Shown here: piece after piece, positions 6,785 to 15,554 of the stretch | Layout: each line of letters starts with the position of its first letter | Numbering within the stretch: position 1 is the first letter of the stretch | Assembly (NCBI GenBank): GCA_002440745.1 | Contig: DJVB01000001.1 | Location: forward strand, 1 to 50,751 | Direction: 5' to 3' | Length of the DNA: 50,751 bases | Source: Bacteroidales bacterium UBA6267 | GTDB taxonomy: Bacteria > Bacteroidota > Bacteroidia > Bacteroidales > UBA1556 | Program-made: the position numbers and the translations under genes | The notes under the pieces: model-generated | The model's input: the letters and a program-made list of their open reading frames with translations, nothing else | The model's database searches: none | What the model was told of the DNA's origin: nothing

Positions 6785-9700
6785 ATGAATATTCTGAAAA
6801 AACTACTGATTTTATTCCTACTCACGCAAAGTGGTTTAGTTTTCTCCCAAACCATTTATAAGTTTTCCAACCGTGTGGATAAGTTTCCATCTGAATTAGA
6901 GGAGTTTATGTCGAATAACATTGACAAAACCCGCAAAAAAGAGCTCAAGGATTTTATAGATAATTTCACCCAATTTTGGAGCAGCGACACCCTGACCGAA
7001 AATCGGAAAAAAGAGGTTATATCGAAAGCTAACCAAATGAGCGTGAAGAGGATGAGGCCTTTCCCGCATTTTCAAACCTATATTGAAGCGATAATGGATA
7101 TGGGACGGACTCCGATAGCCGCAGAAATGTTCGATGTTTGGATGAGTAGCCTCGACCCGCTGCTTAAGCAGAAGAGCTATACCGACTTTATGACCTATCT
7201 TTCAAAATCGACCGACCTGTTTTCGCAAAGACGTATATATAATTCAGCAACAGTAGTTTGGGAAATATCAGATTTCAGTTTCGACATCGACAACTCAGGA
7301 AAAGTTCCAATCTATAATTTCAAAACCATAAATCTCAAATGCACGACACGTAAAGACAGCAATATCATTTTTCAGACTCAGGGCAAACTCGACATCATCA
7401 ATGGAAGTTGGGAAGGTGTTGGGGGTAGAATTGACTGGCGGCGTGCAAATTTAGATACGGCTAAAGTGTATGCTAACCTCAAAAATTATTCGGTGCGGCT
7501 CAATAGCGCAAAGTTTTTTGCCGACTCAGTAACCTTCTACGATCAGCGCCGCTTTGGATTTCCCATCCAAGGTTATTTATCCGAAAAAATTCTCACCGCT
7601 CCCCCACCCGAACCCATTTATCCAAGTTTTATAAGCTATCCTAAAAACTTAGAAATCAAGGAGATATTTAAGGATGTGGACTATCGTGGCGGATATTCGC
7701 TCAAAGGCGCCAAAATCATTGGGTCGGGCGACAAAGACCAAAAAGCCTATTTCATTTTCAAGCGGCGCGGCCAAAGATTGATATGGGCCGGTGCCGAAAG
7801 TTTTCAGATTCTACCCGACCGAATCAATTCGGATCGCGTGAATGTGATAATCTATCTCGACCAAGATTCCATTTATCACCCCGGATTAGCCATGTCGTAT
7901 TTAGACAACAAGCGGCTTCTTCAGATTTATCGCATGGACGAAGGGCTCAGCACGGCACCTTTTTACGACAGTTATCATCAACTTGATTTATACACCGAAG
8001 CCATGTTTTGGAAGTTGGATGACGACTATATCGACTTGAAAATGATTCAGGAAGAGGGGTCTGTTTCAAAAGCCTATTTCGAATCGCTCAACTATTTTAG
8101 TGGAGCACGCTACGATCGCATGCAAGGTATTGACCGCATAAATCCTGTGTATTCAGTCCAAAAATTTATTGAGCAGCAAGGATATAATGAATTTCTTGTG
8201 GAAGATTTCGCACGTTATATCCAAATGAGCCCTGACGACACCAAAGCCATGCTCATGACTTTAGCTACCCAAGGTTTTCTGATTTACGACATCAATGAAG
8301 ATTATTGCATAGCTAAAGACCGTGTTGGCACTTATGTAAAAGCCAATCGAGGCTTAGTGGATTACGATGTAATACAGTTTAATTCTACGGTGCGAAGCAT
8401 TCCAAACGCAAGTATCAACCTTTTTAACCACGATTTGGTAATTCAAGGAGTGAACCGAGTCTTTCTGAGTGACTCCCAAAAAGTGTTTATTTATCCTAAA
8501 AATCAAAGAGTTGTAGTTAAAAAAAATCGCGACTTCACTTTCGACGGAAAAATTATCGCCGGACGTTTTAATCTCTACGCCAAGGAATGTTACTTCGACT
8601 ACGATAAATTCATGCTAAAGCTGCCCATTATCGACTCGTTGACTTTCAAAGTAATGGCTCTTACGGAAAACGAATATGGCGAGCGGCCACAAATGGATGT
8701 CAAAACGGCTATCGAAGATTTGAAAGGAAGTATTTTAGTGGATAATCCTGAAAACAAATCCGGTCGAAAAGCCTATCCTGAATATCCGATTCTCAATTCC
8801 GAAACCAATTCTTATGTTTATTACGACAAACAAAGCATCTTTAATGGCGTTTACGATCGAAAGAAAAATTTCCTTTACCGATTAGAATCCTTTGTTATCG
8901 ACAGTTTGGACAATTTCCAAACGGAAGGGCTTGAGTTTGAGGGGCGTCTGCTCTCTGCCGGCATCTTCCCCGAAATCAATCAGCCTCTCAAAGTTCAACC
9001 CGATTATTCTTTAGGATTCGTCACCGAAACAGGTCCTGCCGGATTGAATATTTATGGCAGCAAAGGTAAATATGTTGACCAGATTTCGCTGAGCAACAAA
9101 GGTTTGCGTGGAAATGGTGAGCTTCGCTATCTCACCTCAATCAGCAAATCAGACGACTTTATCTTCTTCCCCGATTCTACTATTGCCACCTTAAATTCAT
9201 ACCTGATTAATGAGCGCAAAACCGGAATTGAGTATCCTTCGGTGATGGCCGAAAATGTGAAAATGCACTGGCAGCCTTATAAAGATTTGATGCGAGTGAG
9301 CGATTATAAAGAAGGCTTCCCAATAATGATGTATAATAATGAAGCAGATTTGAATGGAAATTTATATCTGACTCCCAACAACTTAACCGGAAATGGGAAT
9401 ATCACCATCAACGATGCTTTGATGACTTCAAATCTGTATAAATTCAAAAACTATTATTATAATGCCGACACTTGCGATTTCCGATTGCGCCGAAGTCAAA
9501 CCGATGCCTCGGGGCTTGGAGGGCTTGGCAGCAACGAATTAGACGCTTACTCCACTTCCAACTTCAAAGCACGAATTGACTTCAAAGAGCGAAAAGGTGA
9601 ATTTGAAGCCAATGGCGGGCAGCAAAAAGTGGATTTCCCCGAAAACATGTACTACTGCTTTATGGATCAGTTTGTTTGGTATATGGATAAAGACGAAACT

Positions 9701-11323
9701 GAATTTGCCAGCACAGCCAAACGACCTGAAAACTTTGATAAGCTGACCAATAAAGACAAAATAGACATCGACATTGAAGGGTCATTATTCACCTCAACGC
9801 ATCCGGCTCAAGATTCCTTGAATTTTGTGGCTACCAAAGCTGTATTTCGAGCATCCAAATACGAAATTCACGCCTACGGAGTTGAATTTGTACGGGTGGC
9901 CGATGCTGCCGTTATTCCTGATAAAAAGGAATTGTTAATCTACAGAAAAGCTGACATTGAGGAACTTACCAATGCTAAGGTAATTGCCAATGCCACCACA
10001 AAATACTTTGAGCTCTATAATGGAACCATAAAAATTGAAGGTCGCCGCTCTTATCATGGCCGTGCACTCTACGATTTCAAAGATGAAACCGGACAAGTCA
10101 ATAATATCTATTTCACCAAAGTCTATGTCGATACCACCGGAACTTCCATTGGCGAAGGCGAAATTGCCGAAACAGCAGGATTCACACTTAGTCCTGCATT
10201 CGACTATTACGGTGCTACACGTATGATTGCCAATAACCCATATCTTTATTTCACCGGCGGAACTCGCATACATTACGACTGCGACACATTGCCTCGCCAG
10301 TGGATTTATTTCAACGCCTTTGTCAATCCAACACAGGTCGCAATTCCTATTGCTTCTGAATTGAAAAATGTGACCAATAATAGCCTCTTTGCCGGAATTT
10401 ATCAAAATCAGCGGGGCTCCGATGTGTTCCATGCCTTCTTCGATCCGGTTCCGTCATCAAGCCGAAATGCCATTGCCTCAGCCACGGGATTTTTAGTTTA
10501 CGACAAAATCTCCCAAGAATATCGCATCTCCACCGAAGACAAACTCAAGCAACTCAATCTTCCCGATAATATGCTTGCATTGAGTAAAAAAGGTTGTGAC
10601 TTAAGAGCCGAAGGCGAAATAAATTTGGGCATGAATGCCGGTCCAGTGGAAATGACAGGTTATGGTCTTGCACGCTATTTTATCCCGACCGACAGTGCCG
10701 CTTTCAACCTTTCCATTCCTCTGTATTTCCATTTCAACGAAAAAGCTTTAGAGCTGATGCTTAACGATTTAAATAGTCAAATGGATGCCGGAGCCGTCAA
10801 TCTCGACAGCAGACCTTTTAATATAATGTTAGGTCAAACCTTCGGAAATGAAGAAGCGGAAAAGTTGATGACCGAAATTGCAACTCAAGGAGGAGCTTTC
10901 CGGCGGGTGCCTAAAGAATTACAAAAAACCATCTTGATTTCAGATGTAGAAATGAAGTATCACAGTAAGCGCCGCTCCTATATTTCTACCGGAAAAATCG
11001 GAATTGCTGCAATCGGCAAAACTCAGGTAAACAAATACTTCGATGGAAAACTTGAAATTGAAAACAAGGGCTCCTATCTCGAATTCCGTTTGGTAATCGA
11101 CCTTGGAGGCGACACGTATTATTTCTTCGACTATAATTCCTCATCAGGAAACATGCTCGTTTTTGCAACGAATACCGAATTTATGACTGCCATTGATGAA
11201 GCAAAACCTGACGATAGAAAAATGAAATCGAAGGAAGAAGGCAAAACCATCAAATATCAATATGGCAAGTCAACACCGGTTGCCTACAAGAAATTTATTC
11301 GGTCTCTTGAAATTGATGGTTAG
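6785..11323 (+). CDS. Very large exported protein of unknown function (1512 residues)
   Basis: I do not recognise the family. The N-terminus is a clear signal peptide (about 1-21, ending LVFSQ), so the protein is periplasmic or in the outer membrane. There is no T9SS tail and no lipobox cysteine. The body is rich in short alternating polar and hydrophobic stretches with many Tyr, Asp and Asn, as in beta-strand-rich proteins, and shows no enzymatic motif. An EFLVEDFARYIQMSPDD helix-like segment near residue 460 breaks the pattern. The C-terminus is charged and lysine-rich. It lies 12 bases after prmA and 15 before the dehydrogenase, so it is probably transcribed with them. The codon pattern resembles its neighbours, so recent acquisition is unlikely. 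Its size and its link to prmA make it a good target for comparative analysis. Confidence 0.9.
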   Translation: MNILKKLLILFLLTQSGLVFSQTIYKFSNRVDKFPSELEEFMSNNIDKTRKKELKDFIDNFTQFWSSDTLTENRKKEVISKANQMSVKRMRPFPHFQTYIEAIMDMGRTPIAAEMFDVWMSSLDPLLKQKSYTDFMTYLSKSTDLFSQRRIYNSATVVWEISDFSFDIDNSGKVPIYNFKTINLKCTTRKDSNIIFQTQGKLDIINGSWEGVGGRIDWRRANLDTAKVYANLKNYSVRLNSAKFFADSVTFYDQRRFGFPIQGYLSEKILTAPPPEPIYPSFISYPKNLEIKEIFKDVDYRGGYSLKGAKIIGSGDKDQKAYFIFKRRGQRLIWAGAESFQILPDRINSDRVNVIIYLDQDSIYHPGLAMSYLDNKRLLQIYRMDEGLSTAPFYDSYHQLDLYTEAMFWKLDDDYIDLKMIQEEGSVSKAYFESLNYFSGARYDRMQGIDRINPVYSVQKFIEQQGYNEFLVEDFARYIQMSPDDTKAMLMTLATQGFLIYDINEDYCIAKDRVGTYVKANRGLVDYDVIQFNSTVRSIPNASINLFNHDLVIQGVNRVFLSDSQKVFIYPKNQRVVVKKNRDFTFDGKIIAGRFNLYAKECYFDYDKFMLKLPIIDSLTFKVMALTENEYGERPQMDVKTAIEDLKGSILVDNPENKSGRKAYPEYPILNSETNSYVYYDKQSIFNGVYDRKKNFLYRLESFVIDSLDNFQTEGLEFEGRLLSAGIFPEINQPLKVQPDYSLGFVTETGPAGLNIYGSKGKYVDQISLSNKGLRGNGELRYLTSISKSDDFIFFPDSTIATLNSYLINERKTGIEYPSVMAENVKMHWQPYKDLMRVSDYKEGFPIMMYNNEADLNGNLYLTPNNLTGNGNITINDALMTSNLYKFKNYYYNADTCDFRLRRSQTDASGLGGLGSNELDAYSTSNFKARIDFKERKGEFEANGGQQKVDFPENMYYCFMDQFVWYMDKDETEFASTAKRPENFDKLTNKDKIDIDIEGSLFTSTHPAQDSLNFVATKAVFRASKYEIHAYGVEFVRVADAAVIPDKKELLIYRKADIEELTNAKVIANATTKYFELYNGTIKIEGRRSYHGRALYDFKDETGQVNNIYFTKVYVDTTGTSIGEGEIAETAGFTLSPAFDYYGATRMIANNPYLYFTGGTRIHYDCDTLPRQWIYFNAFVNPTQVAIPIASELKNVTNNSLFAGIYQNQRGSDVFHAFFDPVPSSSRNAIASATGFLVYDKISQEYRISTEDKLKQLNLPDNMLALSKKGCDLRAEGEINLGMNAGPVEMTGYGLARYFIPTDSAAFNLSIPLYFHFNEKALELMLNDLNSQMDAGAVNLDSRPFNIMLGQTFGNEEAEKLMTEIATQGGAFRRVPKELQKTILISDVEMKYHSKRRSYISTGKIGIAAIGKTQVNKYFDGKLEIENKGSYLEFRLVIDLGGDTYYFFDYNSSSGNMLVFATNTEFMTAIDEAKPDDRKMKSKEEGKTIKYQYGKSTPVAYKKFIRSLEIDG

Positions 11324-11338
11324 AAATATTTAAACGAA

Positions 11339-12136
11339 ATGAAGTCAATTGAAAACAACGTATTTTGGATAACCGGTGCCAGTTCCGGAATAGGCCGCAG
11401 CATGGCTGAGCTTGTGATTGAGCATGGCGCAAAAGTGATTGTATCGGGAAGAAATCTTGCCGCATTGGAGAATTTTTTGTCGAAATTTCCAAACCATCAA
11501 AACAATATCCTGCCAATGGCCTTCGACCTCGGAGCCGATTTCGATGCGGAAGATTTGGCCAAACAAGCAGTCAATCGCTTTGGAAGAATCGATTTTTTAA
11601 TAAATAACGGAGGAATTTCACAACGCTCTCAGACTGCCGAAACCCCCATAGAAGTGGATCGAAAAATTATGGAAACCAATTTTTTTGGAAATATCAAACT
11701 CACTAAGGCCGTGCTGCCGATAATGATTCAACAAGGAGGAGGTCATATTGCTGTTACTTCTTCGGTTGTAGGAAAATTTGGTTTTCCGCTGCGGTCGGCT
11801 TACGCTGCAAGCAAACATGCGCTTCATGGCTTTTATGAGAGTTTGCGAGCCGAAAACTACGAACAAAACATTCGGGTGACGATGATTATTCCGGGAAGAA
11901 TAAACACCGACATTTCGGTTAATGCAATGACTGCCGAAGGGAAAAAGCATGGTGTTTTAGACCCGGGACAAGCAACAGGAATGACATCCGAAAAGGCTGC
12001 CCAACTTATTCTAAAAGGGATATTGAACCAACGAAAAGAAATTATTGTTGGAAAATTCGACACCATAATGGTTCATATTCGGCGATTTTTTCCACGACTT
12101 TTCTACTACATGGCACGAAAAATTGACCCTAAATAA
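11339..12136 (+). CDS. Short-chain dehydrogenase/reductase
   Basis: A 265-residue classical SDR with a Rossmann fold. The cofactor motif TGASSGIG is at 12-19, NNGG at 89-92, and the catalytic residues are Ser142, Tyr155 and Lys159 in SAYAASK. An arginine after the second strand (SGRN) suggests NADP(H). The substrate cannot be told from the sequence. The helical C-terminal part (RRFFPRLFYYMARK) resembles SDRs that act on lipids at membranes, but this is only suggestive. It sits between the large exported protein and an esterase, with small gaps. Confidence 0.9.
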   Translation: MKSIENNVFWITGASSGIGRSMAELVIEHGAKVIVSGRNLAALENFLSKFPNHQNNILPMAFDLGADFDAEDLAKQAVNRFGRIDFLINNGGISQRSQTAETPIEVDRKIMETNFFGNIKLTKAVLPIMIQQGGGHIAVTSSVVGKFGFPLRSAYAASKHALHGFYESLRAENYEQNIRVTMIIPGRINTDISVNAMTAEGKKHGVLDPGQATGMTSEKAAQLILKGILNQRKEIIVGKFDTIMVHIRRFFPRLFYYMARKIDPK

Positions 12137-12142
12137 CATCAA

Positions 12143-12940
12143 ATGAGTAAATTATATTTATTTTTCTTTCTCTCGATCTTTCAGATAACTACCCTCTTTG
12201 CAGCCGACACTTTGATTGTGAAGTCGCAGTACATAGCATCCGCCGACACTGTCTTGGTCTTTTGCCCTGAAAATCATTCGCCCGACTCTGTTTTTCCGGT
12301 TGTTTATTTATTGCATGGCTATGGCGGCAACTATAGCAGTTTTAGCAACTTTCTAAACCTGCAATGGCTGGCCAACAAGTATCAATTTATCATTATTTGT
12401 CCGGATGGGTTAAAAGATAGCTGGTATTTCGACAGTCCTCAGCGAGAAAATAGTTCTTGGGAGCAATTCTATTTCAACGAATTATATCCGCTTATCAATC
12501 GAAAATATCCGGTGGACAGTACCAATATTTTCATAACCGGTTACAGCATGGGCGGTCATGGAGCCATGTATCTGTTTTTGCGAAATACTGCCAAATTTCG
12601 AGCAGCCGGAGCCAGCAGTGGCGTGATGGACTTAAACCAAAGCAGGTTGAAAAAAACCTCCATTGCCTCGCATCTTGGCAGTTGGCCCGACTCAGCCCAA
12701 AAGTTTCTACAGTACTCCTCAATTTCATATCTTGAAAACCTGAAAAAGGCTCAAAAAGAAATAATTTTCGACTGCGGAACGGAAGACTATTTGCAAAAAG
12801 CTAATCAAACCTTCTACGAAAAATGTATGGAATTAGAGTTACCGGTTTATTTTATAGAGATGGAAGGCGACCATAATGCTCAATATTGGAAAGAAAGTTT
12901 CTTATGGCATTTTAGTTTTTTTGCCCGAAAAGTCGAATGA
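12143..12940 (+). CDS. Exported esterase-family alpha/beta hydrolase
   Basis: A 265-residue protein with a signal peptide (about 1-21, ending LFAA). The fold is the putative-esterase family (esterase D / antigen 85 type). It has an oxyanion-loop sequence YLLHGYGGN at 55-63 and the nucleophile elbow GYSMGGHGA with Ser135; Asp215 and His244 (GDHNAQYW) probably complete the triad. Relatives hydrolyse acyl esters, including feruloyl and acetyl groups on polysaccharides, or S-formylglutathione. Export argues against the last role. It ends the prmA group; no clear terminator follows. Confidence 0.88.
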   Translation: MSKLYLFFFLSIFQITTLFAADTLIVKSQYIASADTVLVFCPENHSPDSVFPVVYLLHGYGGNYSSFSNFLNLQWLANKYQFIIICPDGLKDSWYFDSPQRENSSWEQFYFNELYPLINRKYPVDSTNIFITGYSMGGHGAMYLFLRNTAKFRAAGASSGVMDLNQSRLKKTSIASHLGSWPDSAQKFLQYSSISYLENLKKAQKEIIFDCGTEDYLQKANQTFYEKCMELELPVYFIEMEGDHNAQYWKESFLWHFSFFARKVE

Positions 12941-13016
12941 ATTCTCAACAGGAAAAAATGATATTCCTTAGTGGCATCTCACGAAAAACATGGCGGTTAT
13001 CAAGCTGAAAAAGAGA

Positions 13017-13427
13017 CTAATAGCCATTAGTAAGATAGTATTCAATAGTGTGCGATTGGAGATATTCTTTAAAAGACTTGTTAATCATTCCTGCAACACT
13101 ATCGAGGAGACATTTATTAAATGGGCAAGTTTCGTAGCCTAAGGGGCAGTCGGTGTCAACGATTGGCCCTTCGATAGCTTCGTAAACATGCAGCAGATTG
13201 ATGTCGGCAGGATTTTTAGCTAAAACAAAACCACCTGCAGGACCGCGGGTGCTACTCACCAAACCGGCTTTGCCTAAGCGCTGCATAACCTTGGCCACAT
13301 GATGCCGCGAAAAACTCATTATTTCGCTAATTTTGGTCACATTCAACCTACCCTCACTCTTGGCAATCAACACGATAGAGTGAATACCTATGGAAGCTGC
13401 CTCCGAAATATTAAAAAACTTTGACAT
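13017..13427 (-). CDS. Rrf2-family transcriptional regulator with putative Fe-S ligands
   Basis: A 136-residue protein with an N-terminal winged helix-turn-helix (residues about 8-70; FSRHHVAKVMQRLGKAGLV, then the wing RGPAGGF). Three cysteines follow, Cys94, Cys101 and Cys106, in DTDCPLGYETCPFNKC. Rrf2 proteins such as IscR and NsrR bind an iron-sulfur cluster through three cysteines in a comparable place. Here the spacing is C-X6-C-X4-C rather than the CX5CX5C of IscR and NsrR, so a redox- or NO-sensing role is an inference. It is transcribed away from the ribosomal operon and has no functional partner beside it, so its targets are probably elsewhere. Confidence 0.9.
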   Translation of the reverse strand: MSKFFNISEAASIGIHSIVLIAKSEGRLNVTKISEIMSFSRHHVAKVMQRLGKAGLVSSTRGPAGGFVLAKNPADINLLHVYEAIEGPIVDTDCPLGYETCPFNKCLLDSVAGMINKSFKEYLQSHTIEYYLTNGY

Positions 13428-13464
13428 GAAATAGTTACTTAAAAAATCAATTTGTTTAATTGTG

Positions 13465-13472
13465 CAAAATTA
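13465..13472 (-). promoter_or_regulatory. Likely promoter core of the Rrf2-type regulator gene
   Basis: The minus strand reads TAATTTTG, an exact TAnnTTTG core, about 38 bases upstream of the ATG. The 366-base gap 13428-13793 holds this promoter, the rplM promoter and the rplM leader; I see no gene in it. Confidence 0.5.
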
Positions 13473-13571
13473 ATATTTATTTACCGAAATAATGAATTAA
13501 TCTTTTTTGAAGTAGAAAAATACTTTTTCCGAATAAAAGTGAAATAGAATCAATGAGATAAGTGAAAAAAA

Positions 13572-13604
13572 TTTGGAGAGAAATAAAAAATAATTGTACT
13601 TTTG
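13572..13604 (+). promoter_or_regulatory. Promoter of the rplM-rpsI-rpsB-tsf operon
   Basis: A -33 TTTG (13572-13575) and a -7 TACTTTTG (13597-13604) with a 21-bp spacer match the Bacteroidota sigma consensus exactly. It is the best promoter in the window, fitting a highly expressed ribosomal operon. Transcription would start around 13611. Confidence 0.8.
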
Positions 13605-13793
13605 CAGCCCCAAAAAATGGGCTAAGCTAATTTGGCTGATTTTGAGGGATTTAATAGTTCTTATGTGAGAAATCAAAGAGTCACAATTAGCCTAAAAACG
13701 ATTTGATGGTGCAAGTCGCGCGTGATTCGAGCCCGAATTTTTCCATAAATCTATGAGTTAGTCAAATTATTTACTATTAACAATTTATCAGAA
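13605..13793 (+). ncRNA. Structured rplM mRNA leader, possible uL13 autoregulatory element
   Basis: About 190 untranslated bases separate the promoter from rplM. Visible pairings are AGCCC/GGGCT (13606-13610 with 13619-13623), GCTAATT/AATTAGC (13626-13632 with 13685-13691) enclosing TGATTT/AAATCA (13637-13642 with 13670-13675), and a late hairpin ATTCG-AGCC-CGAAT (13725-13738) followed by TTTT. Nested stems in a long leader before uL13 suggest feedback control by the ribosomal protein; such leaders have been described in Bacteroidota. I did the pairing by eye and cannot assign it to a named family with certainty. Confidence 0.5.
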
Positions 13794-14249
13794 ATGGATA
13801 CATTGAGTTATAAAACTATATCGGCCAATGCAGCCACTGTTGACAAGAAGTGGTACATTGTAGATGCTGAGGGAGAAGTTTTAGGACGTCTTGCCAGCCG
13901 TGTAGCATTTGTGCTGCGCGGAAAACACAAAACCGACTTTACGCCTCATGCCGACTGTGGTGACAATGTGATTGTCATCAACGCCGAAAAAATCATTGTT
14001 ACGGGCAACAAAGCAATCGACAAAAAGTACATTCGTCACACCGGTTATCCGGGTGGTCAGCGCGAACGTTCGTTCCGAGAATTGATGACCCTGAAACCAA
14101 CGGCAGCCGTCGAAAAAGCTGTAAAAGGCATGTTACCAAAAAACAAATTAGGCAGTCAGCTTTTCCGTAATTTATATGTTTACGAAGGTGCCGAGCATGA
14201 GCAACAAGCACAAAAGCCAGTTAAATTAGAATTAAACGAAATTAAATAA
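13794..14249 (+). CDS. rplM: Large ribosomal subunit protein uL13
   Basis: A 151-residue L13 with KKWYIVDAEGEVLGRLAS, RGKHKTDFTPHADCGD, the VINAEKI strand, the IRHTGYPGGQRERSFRELM block and the MLPKNKLGSQLFRNLYVY block. It is an early-assembly 50S protein. First gene of a conserved operon; rpsI starts two bases after its stop. Confidence 0.98.
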   Translation: MDTLSYKTISANAATVDKKWYIVDAEGEVLGRLASRVAFVLRGKHKTDFTPHADCGDNVIVINAEKIIVTGNKAIDKKYIRHTGYPGGQRERSFRELMTLKPTAAVEKAVKGMLPKNKLGSQLFRNLYVYEGAEHEQQAQKPVKLELNEIK

Positions 14250-14251
14250 CG

Positions 14252-14638
14252 ATGGATGTAATTAATGTTATCGGTCGTAGAAAGACCGCAGTTGCCAGAA
14301 TCTATATGAAAGCAGGCAATGGTAATATCATAATCAACAACAAAGACTATAAAGTATATTTTCCCACCGGAGTATTGCAGTATAAAGTCTTGCAGCCATT
14401 TGAGTTAACCGGAAACATTGGCAAGTACGATTTAAAAGTTAACCTCGACGGCGGTGGCATCACCGGACAAGCCGAAGCTTTGCGTTTGGCTGTTTCTCGC
14501 GCCCTTGTTCAAATTGATCCTGAATATCGTCCTGTCTTGAAAAAAGAAGGATTGATGCGCCGTGATCCAAGAATGGTTGAGCGTAAGAAACCCGGACAGC
14601 CAAAAGCAAGAAAACGCTTCCAATTCTCCAAGCGTTAA
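14252..14638 (+). CDS. rpsI: Small ribosomal subunit protein uS9
   Basis: A 128-residue S9 with IGRRKTAVARIY near the N-terminus, the GGGITGQAEALRLAVSRAL block and the basic tail KARKRFQFSKR, which reaches the tRNA anticodon in the P site. It is paired with rplM as in most bacteria. Confidence 0.98.
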   Translation: MDVINVIGRRKTAVARIYMKAGNGNIIINNKDYKVYFPTGVLQYKVLQPFELTGNIGKYDLKVNLDGGGITGQAEALRLAVSRALVQIDPEYRPVLKKEGLMRRDPRMVERKKPGQPKARKRFQFSKR

Positions 14639-14655
14639 TACAACTTGTTTAGTAT

Positions 14656-14697
14656 CCAAATTGTGCAGACTCCATTTTTGGGCTACTGCGCAATTGG
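14656..14697 (+). promoter_or_regulatory. Strong hairpin between rpsI and rpsB
   Basis: AATTGTGCAG (14659-14668) pairs with CTGCGCAATT (14686-14695), 10 pairs including one G-T. The stem extends by CCA/TGG with one bulged base, and the 17-base loop could pair internally (TCCA with TGGG region). No T tract follows, so it is not a simple terminator. It lies in a 97-base gap before rpsB and could be an RNA processing site or an S2-binding leader; the function is an inference. Confidence 0.55.
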
Positions 14698-14735
14698 CTT
14701 AATTAAAGGAATGTAAACAAATTAAATTTTTTAGA

Positions 14736-15527
14736 ATGTCAAAAATCACTTTCGACGAATTATTAGATGCAGGTGTTCACTTTGGTCACCTCAAGCGTAA
14801 ATGGAATCCAAACATGGCTCCTTATATTTATATGGAGCGCAACGGTATCCACATTATCGACTTGCACAAAACCGTAGTTAAACTTGACGAGTCAGCTTCT
14901 GCTTTGCGTCAAATTGCCAAGTCAGGCAAAAAAATTCTTTTCGTAGCTACTAAAAAACAGGCAAAACAAATTGTTGCCGACCGTGTTCAAAAAACAGGAA
15001 TGCCTTATGTTACAGAACGTTGGCCCGGTGGAATGCTCACTAATTTCTCGACAATTCGTAAAGCGGTTCGTAAAATGACTTCCATCGACAAAATGATGGA
15101 TCAAAGTTCTTACACCTCGCTTTCAAAAAGAGAAAAACTTCAAATTAGCCGCGAAAGAGCCAAACTTGAGAAAAACCTCGGTTCTATTGCCGACTTGTCT
15201 CGCCTTCCTTCAGCACTTTTTATCGTTGACATCAATAACGAAAAAATCGCTGTTGCTGAAGCTAATAAGTTAGGTATTCCCGTTTTTGCAATGGTTGATA
15301 CCAATACCAATCCAACTGTGGTCGATTTTCCAATTCCAGCCAACGACGATGCTGCAAAATCAATCGAAATTATTGTCGATTACGTTTGCAATGCCATCGA
15401 AGAAGGACTTACTGAAAGAAAATTAGAGAAAGACAAAAATGTAGGTGAAGAAAAGGAAACACCCAAGAAGAAACCTCAAAGAATGGCTCAAGCCAGAAAC
15501 AATGAGGAAGTTGGTGCTGAAGACTAA
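14736..15527 (+). CDS. rpsB: Small ribosomal subunit protein uS2
   Basis: A 263-residue S2. It has the N-terminal FDELLDAGVHFGHLKRKWNP block, the IIDLHKT strand, RWPGGMLTNFSTIRK, and LPSALFIVDINNEKIAVAEA with PIPANDDAAKSI. The C-terminal 35 residues are a lysine- and glutamate-rich extension beyond the core fold. The adjoining tsf gene is the usual partner. Confidence 0.98.
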   Translation: MSKITFDELLDAGVHFGHLKRKWNPNMAPYIYMERNGIHIIDLHKTVVKLDESASALRQIAKSGKKILFVATKKQAKQIVADRVQKTGMPYVTERWPGGMLTNFSTIRKAVRKMTSIDKMMDQSSYTSLSKREKLQISRERAKLEKNLGSIADLSRLPSALFIVDINNEKIAVAEANKLGIPVFAMVDTNTNPTVVDFPIPANDDAAKSIEIIVDYVCNAIEEGLTERKLEKDKNVGEEKETPKKKPQRMAQARNNEEVGAED

Positions 15528-15554
15528 TTTTTTAACTCCTAAAATACAAAAATC

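Noticed and set aside
9935..10432. 165-codon minus-strand open frame inside the 1512-residue protein gene
   Set aside because: It overlaps a clear coding frame, has no promoter and its product resembles nothing.
13700..13745. tRNA-like T arm (GATTCGAGCCC, then TTTTTCCA)
   Set aside because: Position 53-61 pairing fails and no acceptor or anticodon stem can be formed; it is part of the rplM leader.
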